Position numbers and translations under genes: made by a program. Shown in pieces: positions 1 to 5,942 of a DNA stretch of 8,046 bases. The stretch is from Paracoccaceae bacterium (GTDB taxonomy: Bacteria; Pseudomonadota; Alphaproteobacteria; Rhodobacterales; Rhodobacteraceae): positions 1 to 8,046 of the forward strand of contig WFUK01000449.1 of the NCBI GenBank assembly GCA_015485015.1. Direction: 5' to 3'. Position 1 is the stretch's first letter; every line of letters begins with the position of its first letter. Under the pieces are notes generated by a model. It had not been told where the DNA came from, did no database searches, and was given only the letters and a program-made list of their open reading frames with translations.

Positions 1-496
1 CCAATACACTGGCGATTTTTTCACGTGCGGTTTTCCGGCCCAGGAGCAACATCCATTCGCGCGCCGAATCCAGCTCGTCCATAGTCATGTCCAGCAAGCG
101 CCGCTCCAGTGCGGGGGTGTCTTCCATCAGGCTGTCAAATTTTTTAGCCCGAAACTGGCAAATCATCACCTCATTGGTGGCCACCACATCATAAGGCGCC
201 ACCTTGCGCCCCGGCCTGCCAATAAAATCGCTGGGCAATAACAGCCCGACCATTTGCCGCCGCCCATCGGCCAAGCTGCGCGAAAGCGTGGCAACACCGG
301 AAACCACCGAACCAATCAGCGGCATTTCCTCACCGGCCCAAACAATAGTCTCGCCCGCCTTATAGGTTTTGTAGGATTTGATATCGTCCAGCCGCTCCAG
401 CTCCGGCTCTTCGCAATAAGCGCAAATGGCCCGATGCCGAATCGGGCAGGTGCCGCAGCGCATATTCGTGGAGATTTTTGGCACATTGTGCGGCAT
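1..496 (-). CDS. fnrL: FnrL, Crp/Fnr-family oxygen-sensing transcription regulator (5' part, cut by left edge)
   Basis: This is the N-terminal 165 residues of an FNR-type regulator, which binds an oxygen-labile [4Fe-4S] cluster, dimerises without oxygen and binds TTGAT-N4-ATCAA sites. The sequence shows Cys14, Cys17, Cys25 and Cys28 in the pattern CGTC..RHRAIC.YC, plus Cys113 in VMICQF. By family knowledge, three of the N-terminal cysteines plus the central one hold the cluster. The Cys17-Cys25 spacing is longer than in E. coli FNR and fits rhodobacterial FnrL. A cyclic-nucleotide-binding-like beta-roll (about residues 33-125) is followed by the start of the long dimer helix (LLLGRKTARE). The helix-turn-helix lies beyond the edge. 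The ATG at 494-496 is preceded by AGGA six bases upstream. The gene is divergent from hemN and shares an FNR box with it. Call is firm; only the C-terminus is unseen. Confidence 0.92.
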   Translation of the reverse strand, partial: MPHNVPKISTNMRCGTCPIRHRAICAYCEEPELERLDDIKSYKTYKAGETIVWAGEEMPLIGSVVSGVATLSRSLADGRRQMVGLLLPSDFIGRPGRKVAPYDVVATNEVMICQFRAKKFDSLMEDTPALERRLLDMTMDELDSAREWMLLLGRKTAREKIASVL

Positions 497-532
497 AATT
501 AATCCTACCTTCACGGGTAATCTATGTCTAGC

Positions 533-546
533 TTGATCTCGATCAA
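533..546. promoter_or_regulatory. FNR box between fnrL and hemN
   Basis: TTGATCTCGATCAA is a perfect match to the FNR consensus TTGAT-N4-ATCAA. Its centre (539.5) is 41.5 bases upstream of the A of the hemN ATG and 43.5 bases from the fnrL ATG. Known FNR-activated class II promoters have the box at about -41.5 from the transcription start, so the hemN transcript should begin at or very near its start codon. On the fnrL side the box overlaps a possible -35 (TTGATC, 16 bases before TAGATT). There bound FnrL would more likely repress than activate, which would give negative autoregulation. The site is seen; the direction of control is inferred. Confidence 0.9.
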
Positions 547-580
547 GGTCTTGCGCCTTATATGCGACTATTCGGCCTAA

Positions 581-1936
581 ATGACAGACCTAATCGCCCT
601 CACCCAAGCCGGACTTTTTGAAAAAAACGTGCCGCGCTACACCAGCTACCCGACCGCGCCGCATTTCCATGCCGAGGTGGGCCGCTCCCATTTTGCCGAT
701 TGGCTCGGTGCGCTCGACACCTCAAAGCCGGTATCGCTTTATATTCATATTCCGTTTTGCGAACGGCTGTGCTGGTTCTGCGCCTGTCGCACCCAAGGGG
801 TGACCACGTTATCTCCGGTCGCGGCCTATCTTGAGGTTTTGCTGGCCGAGATCGCCATGTTCAAGGCGCAAAAACCCGAGGGGCTAAAGCTGGCGCGGCT
901 GCATTTTGGCGGCGGCTCTCCCACCATCCTTTCGCCCGATATGATCCGGAACCTAACCACAGCAATCCGCGATGCGATTGAATTTGACGAGAATTACGAA
1001 TTCTCGGTCGAGATTGACCCCACCGCCTGCAATGATGAAAAAATCGCGGCGCTGGCCAAGGGCGGGATGAACCGCGCCAGCATCGGCGTGCAGGATTTTA
1101 ACGAGCGCGTGCAAGGGGCTATTGGTCGCCCGCAAGGCTTTGATCTCACCAAATCCACTGTCGATTCTTTGCGGCGGCACGGGATCGAATCGGTGAATAT
1201 CGATATGGTTTATGGCCTGCCCTATCAGGATTTGGAGGCGCTGCAAAATACCGTGGCGCAGGTGATTTCGCTTTCGCCGGATCGGGTAGCGCTGTTTGGC
1301 TATGCCCATGTGCCATGGATGGCCAAGCGGCAAAAAATGATCCCCGAAGAAAGCCTTGCACCGCCCGAAGCGCGCTTTGAGCAGGCCATGACAGCCGCCG
1401 AGATGTTTACGCAGACCGGCATGATGGAAATCGGGATCGACCACTTTGCCAAGCCCGAAGACAGCTTGGCCATTGCCGCCAAAAACGGCGGGTTGCGGCG
1501 GAATTTTCAGGGCTATACCGATGATCGTTGCTCGGCGCTGATCGGCCTCGGGGCCTCGTCTATTTCGCGCTTTCCTCAAGGCTATATTCAGAATAACGCC
1601 GCCACCACCACCTATCTCAAGTCGATTAAATCGGGCGAATGGTCAGCGGCGCGGGGCTTTGCGCTTGGCCCGGCCGATCAGGTGCGCAGCCGTGCGATCG
1701 AGGTTTTGATGTGCGATTTCGAGGTGGATATAGCCGCGCTCGAGGCCGAATATGGCAGCTTTGCCAAGCCCGTGCGCGCCGATTGCAAGCGGATGGCAAA
1801 AACCTATCCGGACTTTGTGAGCTTTCATAATGACACGTTCACCATTCTGGATGCAGGCCGCCCGCTCACGCGGATTATCGCCAGCGGGTTTGATGCCTTT
1901 AATGCCCCGAACCACCGGCATAGCCGCGCTATTTAA
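581..1936 (+). CDS. hemN: Oxygen-independent coproporphyrinogen III dehydrogenase (radical SAM)
   Basis: HemN converts coproporphyrinogen III to protoporphyrinogen IX without oxygen by two radical-SAM decarboxylations, a cytoplasmic step of heme and bacteriochlorophyll synthesis. The 451-residue length is normal for true HemN. The radical SAM motif is C60ERLC64WFC67AC69: three cysteines for the [4Fe-4S] cluster plus the fourth one characteristic of HemN, with Tyr54 just before it. GGGSPT (about 109-114) is the SAM-binding glycine motif. The N-terminal VPRYTSYPTAPHF is the HemN signature rather than that of the shorter HemW proteins. The HemN C-terminal domain is present. An in-frame TAA lies directly before the ATG, so the start cannot be further upstream. 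No Shine-Dalgarno sequence precedes it, consistent with a leaderless mRNA. The FNR box upstream predicts induction at low oxygen by the divergent FnrL. Confidence 0.96.
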   Translation: MTDLIALTQAGLFEKNVPRYTSYPTAPHFHAEVGRSHFADWLGALDTSKPVSLYIHIPFCERLCWFCACRTQGVTTLSPVAAYLEVLLAEIAMFKAQKPEGLKLARLHFGGGSPTILSPDMIRNLTTAIRDAIEFDENYEFSVEIDPTACNDEKIAALAKGGMNRASIGVQDFNERVQGAIGRPQGFDLTKSTVDSLRRHGIESVNIDMVYGLPYQDLEALQNTVAQVISLSPDRVALFGYAHVPWMAKRQKMIPEESLAPPEARFEQAMTAAEMFTQTGMMEIGIDHFAKPEDSLAIAAKNGGLRRNFQGYTDDRCSALIGLGASSISRFPQGYIQNNAATTTYLKSIKSGEWSAARGFALGPADQVRSRAIEVLMCDFEVDIAALEAEYGSFAKPVRADCKRMAKTYPDFVSFHNDTFTILDAGRPLTRIIASGFDAFNAPNHRHSRAI

Positions 1937-2046
1937 GTCACCCTGTAGGGCCATGGCCTTGTGCGGATTTCCGCACAAGCGCCAATGATTCGTGCGGTTT
2001 CCCGCCTGTCGGGCCGCGCGGCTCTCGTTCACGATCCCGTTAACCT
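1937..2046. other. Palindrome-rich intergenic stretch after hemN
   Basis: No gene is apparent here. Several short inverted repeats sit in a row: CCCTGTAGGG (1941-1950), GGCCATGGCC (1949-1958), CTTGTGCGG-attt-CCGCACAAG (1958-1979), GCGG-N4-CCGC (1994-1997 with 2002-2005) and GCCGCGCGGC (2013-2022). The 1958-1979 hairpin has nine perfect pairs and extends to twelve (GGC/GCC, 1955-1957 with 1981-1983) if C1980 bulges. It is not followed by a T-run, so it is not a classical intrinsic terminator. It may still stabilise or end the hemN mRNA with Rho. Confidence 0.5.
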
Positions 2047-2075
2047 TTGGAATTACATAGCAAATTTATTCTATT
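2047..2075 (+). promoter_or_regulatory. Candidate sigma-70 promoter for dctP
   Basis: TTGGAA (2047-2052) and TCTATT (2070-2075) are separated by 17 bases and each matches four of six consensus positions. Initiation about seven bases later would give a leader of roughly 90 nucleotides that contains the inverted repeat at 2120-2143. A weaker alternative is TTGAAA (2083-2088) with GTCAAT (2106-2111), also 17 bases apart. Pattern match only. Confidence 0.35.
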
Positions 2076-2119
2076 CGCTTTCTTGAAATTTTCTCTTTCC
2101 CTGCGGTCAATTCATGCTT

Positions 2120-2143
2120 CAATACGCCACACGCCGCGTATTG
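2120..2143. promoter_or_regulatory. 24-bp inverted repeat upstream of dctP (possible operator or leader hairpin)
   Basis: CAATACGC (2120-2127) and GCGTATTG (2136-2143) are perfect inverted copies around an 8-base centre, ending 29 bases before the dctP ATG. Half-site size and spacing suit a dimeric regulator; as RNA it would fold into an 8-pair hairpin in the dctP leader. No regulator gene for it is seen in the window. Confidence 0.45.
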
Positions 2144-2160
2144 CGGCTCAACACCGTTCT

Positions 2161-2166
2161 GGGAGG
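2161..2166 (+). promoter_or_regulatory. Ribosome binding site that fixes the dctP start
   Basis: GGGAGG lies six bases before the ATG at 2173. It selects that start over the in-frame TTG at 2047, which would add 42 residues in front of a complete signal peptide. Confidence 0.85.
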
Positions 2167-2172
2167 GACATT

Positions 2173-3183
2173 ATGCGTTTTCTGACTATGGCCGCCGTAT
2201 TGGCCGCCACCTCGATCACCGCAAATACCGCATTTGCACAAGAAGCCTGTGACGAGGGCGAAATTGTAATTAAATTCGCCCACGTAACCAACACCGACCG
2301 CCACCCTAAAGGCATCGCCGCCACTTTGCTGGCCGAACGGGTAAATGCCGAGATGGACGGCGTGGCGTGTATGGAAGTTTATCCGAACTCCACGCTTTAT
2401 AATGATAACCAGGTGCTGGAAGCCATGCTGCAAGGCGATGTGCAACTGGCCGCGCCGAGCCTTTCGAAATTCGAGGCTTTCACCCGCCAATTCCGCATTT
2501 TCGATCTGCCGTTTATGTTTAACAACATCGACGCGGTGGATGCGTTCCAAACTTCCGAGGCTGGCGAAGCGATGAAATCTTCCATGGCGCGCCGTGGGTT
2601 GATGGGCCTTGAATTCTGGCATAATGGCATGAAAAACTTCTCGGCCAATGTACCGCTGATCGAGCCATCCGATGCCGAAGGCCTGAAATTCCGCGTGCAA
2701 ACATCTGACGTGCTGGTCGCGCAAATGGAAGCCCTTGGCGCGATCCCGCAGCCGATGGCATTTTCCGAAGTATACGGCGCGTTGCAAACCGGCGTTGTGG
2801 ATGGCCAGGAGAACACATGGTCCAACATCTATGGCAAAAAGTTCTTCGAGGTTCAGGACGGCGTGACCGAAACCAACCACGGCATCATTGATTACCTTGT
2901 GGTAACCTCGACCGAATGGCTCGACGGGCTGGAGCCTGCGGTGCGCGATCAATTCCTGCAAATCCTGCGCGAAGTGACCGTAACCCGCAACGCCGAAGCT
3001 ACGGCTGTGAACGAAGAAGCCAAAGCCGCGATCATCGCTGCCGGTGGTGTGGTTCGCACGCTCACCCCTGAGCAACGTCAAGCCTGGGTTGATGCTATGC
3101 GGCCGGTTTGGGCGCAGTTTGAAGGCGATGTAGGCGCTGAAAATATCGCTGCGGCGCAAGCGATCAACGCTGCACAAAACTAA
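2173..3183 (+). CDS. dctP: TRAP transporter substrate-binding protein, DctP family
   Basis: DctP is the periplasmic solute receptor of a tripartite (TRAP) carboxylate transporter and delivers substrate to DctQM. The protein has 336 residues, normal for the family. A Sec signal peptide (residues 1-22) ends in AFA before QEAC. Family landmarks follow in order: RHPKG (43-47), VYPNS (69-73), APSLSKF (94-100), DLPF (111-114), LKFR (171-174) with Arg174 as the expected carboxylate-clamping arginine, AFSEVY (196-201) and GVVDGQENTWSN (207-218). The pattern closely resembles C4-dicarboxylate receptors such as Rhodobacter DctP, so malate, succinate or fumarate are the best guess, but substrate cannot be settled by eye. 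Cys26 and Cys66 are the only cysteines of the mature protein and sit before two beta-strands predicted to be neighbours, so a disulfide is possible. A terminator separates the gene from dctQ. Confidence 0.95.
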   Translation: MRFLTMAAVLAATSITANTAFAQEACDEGEIVIKFAHVTNTDRHPKGIAATLLAERVNAEMDGVACMEVYPNSTLYNDNQVLEAMLQGDVQLAAPSLSKFEAFTRQFRIFDLPFMFNNIDAVDAFQTSEAGEAMKSSMARRGLMGLEFWHNGMKNFSANVPLIEPSDAEGLKFRVQTSDVLVAQMEALGAIPQPMAFSEVYGALQTGVVDGQENTWSNIYGKKFFEVQDGVTETNHGIIDYLVVTSTEWLDGLEPAVRDQFLQILREVTVTRNAEATAVNEEAKAAIIAAGGVVRTLTPEQRQAWVDAMRPVWAQFEGDVGAENIAAAQAINAAQN

Positions 3184-3191
3184 AGAAATCC

Positions 3192-3223
3192 GCGCCGCCA
3201 GCCTTTGCTGGCGGCGCTTTTTT
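3192..3223 (+). terminator. Intrinsic terminator/attenuator between dctP and dctQ
   Basis: GCGCCGCCAGC (3192-3202) pairs perfectly with GCTGGCGGCGC (3207-3217) around a 4-base loop, followed by six T (3218-3223). The eleven-pair GC-rich stem plus U-run is a textbook rho-independent terminator. It starts nine bases after the dctP stop and ends just before the dctQ ribosome binding site. Since dctQM have no obvious promoter of their own, partial read-through is the likely way they are expressed. Confidence 0.93.
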
Positions 3224-3228
3224 ATGCC

Positions 3229-3233
3229 GGAGG
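3229..3233 (+). promoter_or_regulatory. Ribosome binding site that fixes the dctQ start
   Basis: GGAGG lies five bases before the ATG at 3239. An in-frame ATG at 3224 directly abuts the terminator U-run and has no ribosome binding site, so it is unlikely to be used. Confidence 0.8.
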
Positions 3234-3238
3234 CACAG

Positions 3239-3955
3239 ATGCACAGCCAGAAAAAGAGCTTTATGGATAATCTCGAGGAGACGCTGATCGCGGCCATCCT
3301 CGGGTTTATGACCCTGATCACCTTTGCCAATGTGGTGCTGCGCTTCACCGCCGGCACATGGTTTGGCGACTATATGAAAGAGGTCTGGGGGATCAATGGC
3401 GGATTGATCTGGGGGCTGGAGGCCACGTCGGTTCTCTTTGCCTGGCTGGTGCTTTTCGGTATGAGCTATTGCGTTAAAATCACCGCCCATCTCGGGGTGG
3501 ATTCCGTGACCAATCTTTTTCAGGCCGCGATGCGGCGCAAGCTGGTGCTGTTGGCCACGCTGGCTTCGATCGTCTATGCCTTGTTGCTGCTGAAGGCGGG
3601 CTGGGATTATTACGCCAATTTCGCCAACCTGCCCGCCACCACCGGCAAGTGGTTCCCGACCGGTTTTGAGGAAATGCGCCCCACCAGCTATCGCAGCTGG
3701 TATGAGGTTGACCGCATTCCGATGTTCGACTGGCTGCGTTTTATCGAGCCGATGATCAATGAAGGCGAGGCCTATAACAAGCTGCCGCGCTTTATTCCCT
3801 ATGTCATATTACCCTTTGGTGCGGCTTTGCTGCTCTATCGCCTTGTGCAGGTTTTTGTTGGTATTTCCCGAGGCACCCGCGCCACCCTTATTGTCAGCCA
3901 CGAGGCTGAGGATGAAATGAACGAAGCGGCTGAAAAAGTCGAGCAGGAGACTTAA
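3239..3955 (+). CDS. dctQ: TRAP transporter small permease subunit, DctQ family
   Basis: DctQ is the small membrane subunit that joins DctM in the inner membrane to form the Na+-driven transporter fed by DctP. The 238-residue protein shows four membrane segments (about 14-36, 59-79, 102-120, 185-206). After the second comes the family-typical sequence GMSYCVKITAHLGVD, and the last is preceded by LPRFIPYVILPFG. It is longer than many DctQ proteins. About 55 extra, tryptophan- and tyrosine-rich residues (about 128-182) lie between the third and fourth segments, and there is a smaller extra piece at about 38-58. The C-terminal tail (about 219-238) is strongly acidic. dctM begins three bases after its stop, so the two are translationally linked. 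The start at 3239 was chosen from the GGAGG ahead of it. Confidence 0.92.
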   Translation: MHSQKKSFMDNLEETLIAAILGFMTLITFANVVLRFTAGTWFGDYMKEVWGINGGLIWGLEATSVLFAWLVLFGMSYCVKITAHLGVDSVTNLFQAAMRRKLVLLATLASIVYALLLLKAGWDYYANFANLPATTGKWFPTGFEEMRPTSYRSWYEVDRIPMFDWLRFIEPMINEGEAYNKLPRFIPYVILPFGAALLLYRLVQVFVGISRGTRATLIVSHEAEDEMNEAAEKVEQET

Positions 3956-3958
3956 GGC

Positions 3959-5839
3959 ATGGAAATCATTTTTCTTTTTGGTATGGTGATCGGGTTTTTG
4001 CTGCTCGGGGTGCCCATCGCGATTTCGCTGGGTCTCAGCTCGATCATTTTCCAGCTGATGTTCTCGGAAGCCTCGCTGGCCTCGATGGGGCAGATGATGT
4101 TCCAGTCGATGTATGCCCATTACACCTTGTTGGCGATTCCGTTTTTCATTCTGGCCTCGAGCTTTATGAGCACCGGCGGAGTGGCGCGAAGGATCATCCG
4201 GTTTTCCATCGCCTTGGTGGGGCATTTGCGCGGCGGGCTGGCGATTGCGGGTGTGTTGGCCTGCATGATGTTTGCCGCGCTTTCCGGCTCCTCTCCGGCC
4301 ACGGTGGTGGCGATTGGCTCGATCGTAATTGTGGGCATGCATCAGGTGGGCTATGACAAGGATTTTGCTGCCGGTATCATTGCGGTGGCTGGCACGCTTG
4401 GCATCCTTATTCCACCCTCGATCGTGATGGTGGTTTATGCCTCTGCCACCGATGTTTCGGTTGGCCGTATGTTTTTGGCCGGCGTTATTCCGGGGCTGCT
4501 GGCGGGCACGATGCTGATGGTCGGTATCTATGTGGTAGCACGGATCAAAAACCTGCCAAAAGGCGAATGGAAAGGCTGGGGCGAGGTGGCCGAGGCCATG
4601 CTCGATGCGGCTTTTGGCCTGTTCCTGATGGTTATCATTCTGGGCGGCATCTATGGCGGCATCTTTACCCCGACCGAGGCGGCGGCGGTGGCGTCGGTTT
4701 ATGCCTTTATCGTGGCGGTGTTTATCTATCGCGATATGGGCCCGCTTAAAAACCGGCCATGGATCGCGCCTGAAAAGGTATCAACCGCCCAGCTTGGCTT
4801 GCGGATGTGGACCTTTTCCTTCTTTGCCTTTGTCAGCTATTACACGCTGGCCAAACTGATCGGGATCGAAACCTGGATCGCTCTCACTCTGGCGTTGGGC
4901 TTTTCGGTCATGGCCTTTACCCTTGGCTGGATATTCCGCCACCGGCCCAACCTCTCCGGCCAGGCGGTGCTGGTCTATATGCTGATACTGGGCGTATTGC
5001 CCGCCGCGCTGATATTGATGGTCAGCTTTACCCCGTCCTGGGACGCTGTCGAGGCGATGTTTGTCAGCTCCCACCCGGAGCGGGGCTTTGCAGCCGCCGC
5101 CGGGCAGTTTGCAATATATTGGCTGTGGCCGGTGTTTTATATCGGCTTTGTGCTGGGTGGGTTTGTGCTGATGGCAACCCTGTTCATCTTTTCACTGCGC
5201 GCCGCCTCCAACCGGCTGATCGAGGTTAATGGCGGCTATGCCGAGACCGTGATCGACGGCGGCAAAAGCCTGCTGCGCGGGGTGGGGGAGATCGTGATCT
5301 ATGCTTTGCCGACTCTGGTAAGCCGCGATACCAAAAACACCCTGTTTGAGGCGGGCAAGCTAACCGTCACCCTGATGTTCATCATTGCCAACGCGCTGCT
5401 GCTGGCCCATGTGCTGACCGAAGAGCAGATTCCGCAGCAGATCGCCACGGCGATGCTCAGCGTCGGCTTTGGCGCGATCATGTTTTTGGTGATCGTCAAT
5501 ATCATCCTGCTGATCGGCGGGCAGTTCATGGAGCCGTCAGGGCTGATCGTGATTGTGGCACCGCTGGTGTTTACCATTGCCACCGAACTGGGGATCGACC
5601 CGATCCACCTTGGCATCATCATGGTGGTGAATATGGAGATCGGTATGATCACACCACCGGTGGGGCTGAACCTGTTTGTGACCTCGGGCGTGGCGAAAAT
5701 GCCGATGATGCGGGTGGTGCGCGCCGCCCTGCCATGGCTTGGCATCCTGTTTATCTTCCTGATTATGGTGACCTATATTCCGTTTATCTCCACCGTATTG
5801 CCCAATGCGATGATGGGGCCGGAAATCATATTGAAATAG
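3959..5839 (+). CDS. dctM: TRAP transporter large permease subunit, DctM family, with a large central insertion
   Basis: DctM is the transport-catalysing subunit, an elevator-type Na+/carboxylate symporter in the inner membrane. It has 626 residues, against about 425-440 for a usual DctM. The N-terminal half (1-258) carries LLAIPFFILAS, AALSGSSPATVVAIG (Na+/substrate-site loop, 106-120), LGILIPPS (147-154) and GIFTPTEAAAVASVYAF. The C-terminal half (about 456-626) carries the sequence from FEAGKLTVTLMFIIANA, then GQFMEPSGLIVIVAPL (521-536), GIDPIHLGIIMVVNMEIGMI and TPPVGLNLFV (565-574). Between them lie roughly 195 residues absent from ordinary DctM. These contain about four hydrophobic, probably membrane-spanning stretches (near 284-302, 304-325, 335-355 and 385-412). 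The reading frame is open throughout and both halves are intact, so this is an elaborated family member rather than a broken gene. A CAGGAG lies upstream within the end of dctQ. Confidence 0.94.
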   Translation: MEIIFLFGMVIGFLLLGVPIAISLGLSSIIFQLMFSEASLASMGQMMFQSMYAHYTLLAIPFFILASSFMSTGGVARRIIRFSIALVGHLRGGLAIAGVLACMMFAALSGSSPATVVAIGSIVIVGMHQVGYDKDFAAGIIAVAGTLGILIPPSIVMVVYASATDVSVGRMFLAGVIPGLLAGTMLMVGIYVVARIKNLPKGEWKGWGEVAEAMLDAAFGLFLMVIILGGIYGGIFTPTEAAAVASVYAFIVAVFIYRDMGPLKNRPWIAPEKVSTAQLGLRMWTFSFFAFVSYYTLAKLIGIETWIALTLALGFSVMAFTLGWIFRHRPNLSGQAVLVYMLILGVLPAALILMVSFTPSWDAVEAMFVSSHPERGFAAAAGQFAIYWLWPVFYIGFVLGGFVLMATLFIFSLRAASNRLIEVNGGYAETVIDGGKSLLRGVGEIVIYALPTLVSRDTKNTLFEAGKLTVTLMFIIANALLLAHVLTEEQIPQQIATAMLSVGFGAIMFLVIVNIILLIGGQFMEPSGLIVIVAPLVFTIATELGIDPIHLGIIMVVNMEIGMITPPVGLNLFVTSGVAKMPMMRVVRAALPWLGILFIFLIMVTYIPFISTVLPNAMMGPEIILK

Positions 5840-5852
5840 CACGGAAAACGAC

Positions 5853-5886
5853 ACCCTCGCCGGCATCGCTGGCGAGGGTATTTTTT
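5853..5886 (+). terminator. Intrinsic terminator of the dctPQM operon
   Basis: ACCCTCGCC (5853-5861) and GGCGAGGGT (5871-5879) form a nine-pair stem around a 9-base loop, followed by A and six T (5881-5886). It begins 14 bases after the dctM stop and closes the transporter unit. Confidence 0.9.
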
Positions 5887-5902
5887 ATGCCAAGGGATGT
5901 GC

Positions 5903-5908
5903 TATAGT
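5903..5908 (+). promoter_or_regulatory. Possible -10 element for the first L,D-transpeptidase gene
   Basis: TATAGT matches five of six -10 positions and lies between the dctM terminator and the next gene. No convincing -35 is present: the expected place is the terminator T-run. Because the gene sits behind a strong terminator it needs its own promoter, which is the main support. Confidence 0.35.
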
Positions 5909-5942
5909 CGGGCAAATCATTGCGCGATCGAGGCCGGTTTTG

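Noticed and set aside
25..38. Third GTGCGGTTTTCCGG element resembling those after hemN
   Set aside because: It lies inside the conserved coding sequence of fnrL (Gly-Arg-Lys-Thr-Ala-Arg-Glu), so coding constraint explains it.
254..502. Plus-strand open frame opposite the start of fnrL
   Set aside because: fnrL with its cluster cysteines is unmistakable on the other strand; this frame has no domain or ribosome binding site.
953..1579. Minus-strand open frame of about 208 codons inside hemN
   Set aside because: It overlaps the catalytic enzyme gene, its product resembles no family and it has no start signals.
2049..2061. Sigma-54-like GG...GC element before dctP
   Set aside because: The GG and GC are separated by nine bases instead of the strictly required ten, and the flanks do not match.
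2047..2172. Upstream TTG extension of dctP
   Set aside because: It would put 42 residues in front of a complete signal peptide; the ATG at 2173 has a strong ribosome binding site.
2119..3357. Long minus-strand open frame (over 400 codons) opposite dctP
   Set aside because: It lies fully across a well-supported gene and its translation is rich in His/Arg with no recognisable fold, signal or ribosome binding site. It is the expected shadow of codon bias.
5299..5866. Minus-strand open frames opposite the 3' part of dctM
   Set aside because: They mirror a hydrophobic coding sequence with conserved TRAP motifs on the plus strand and lack start signals.
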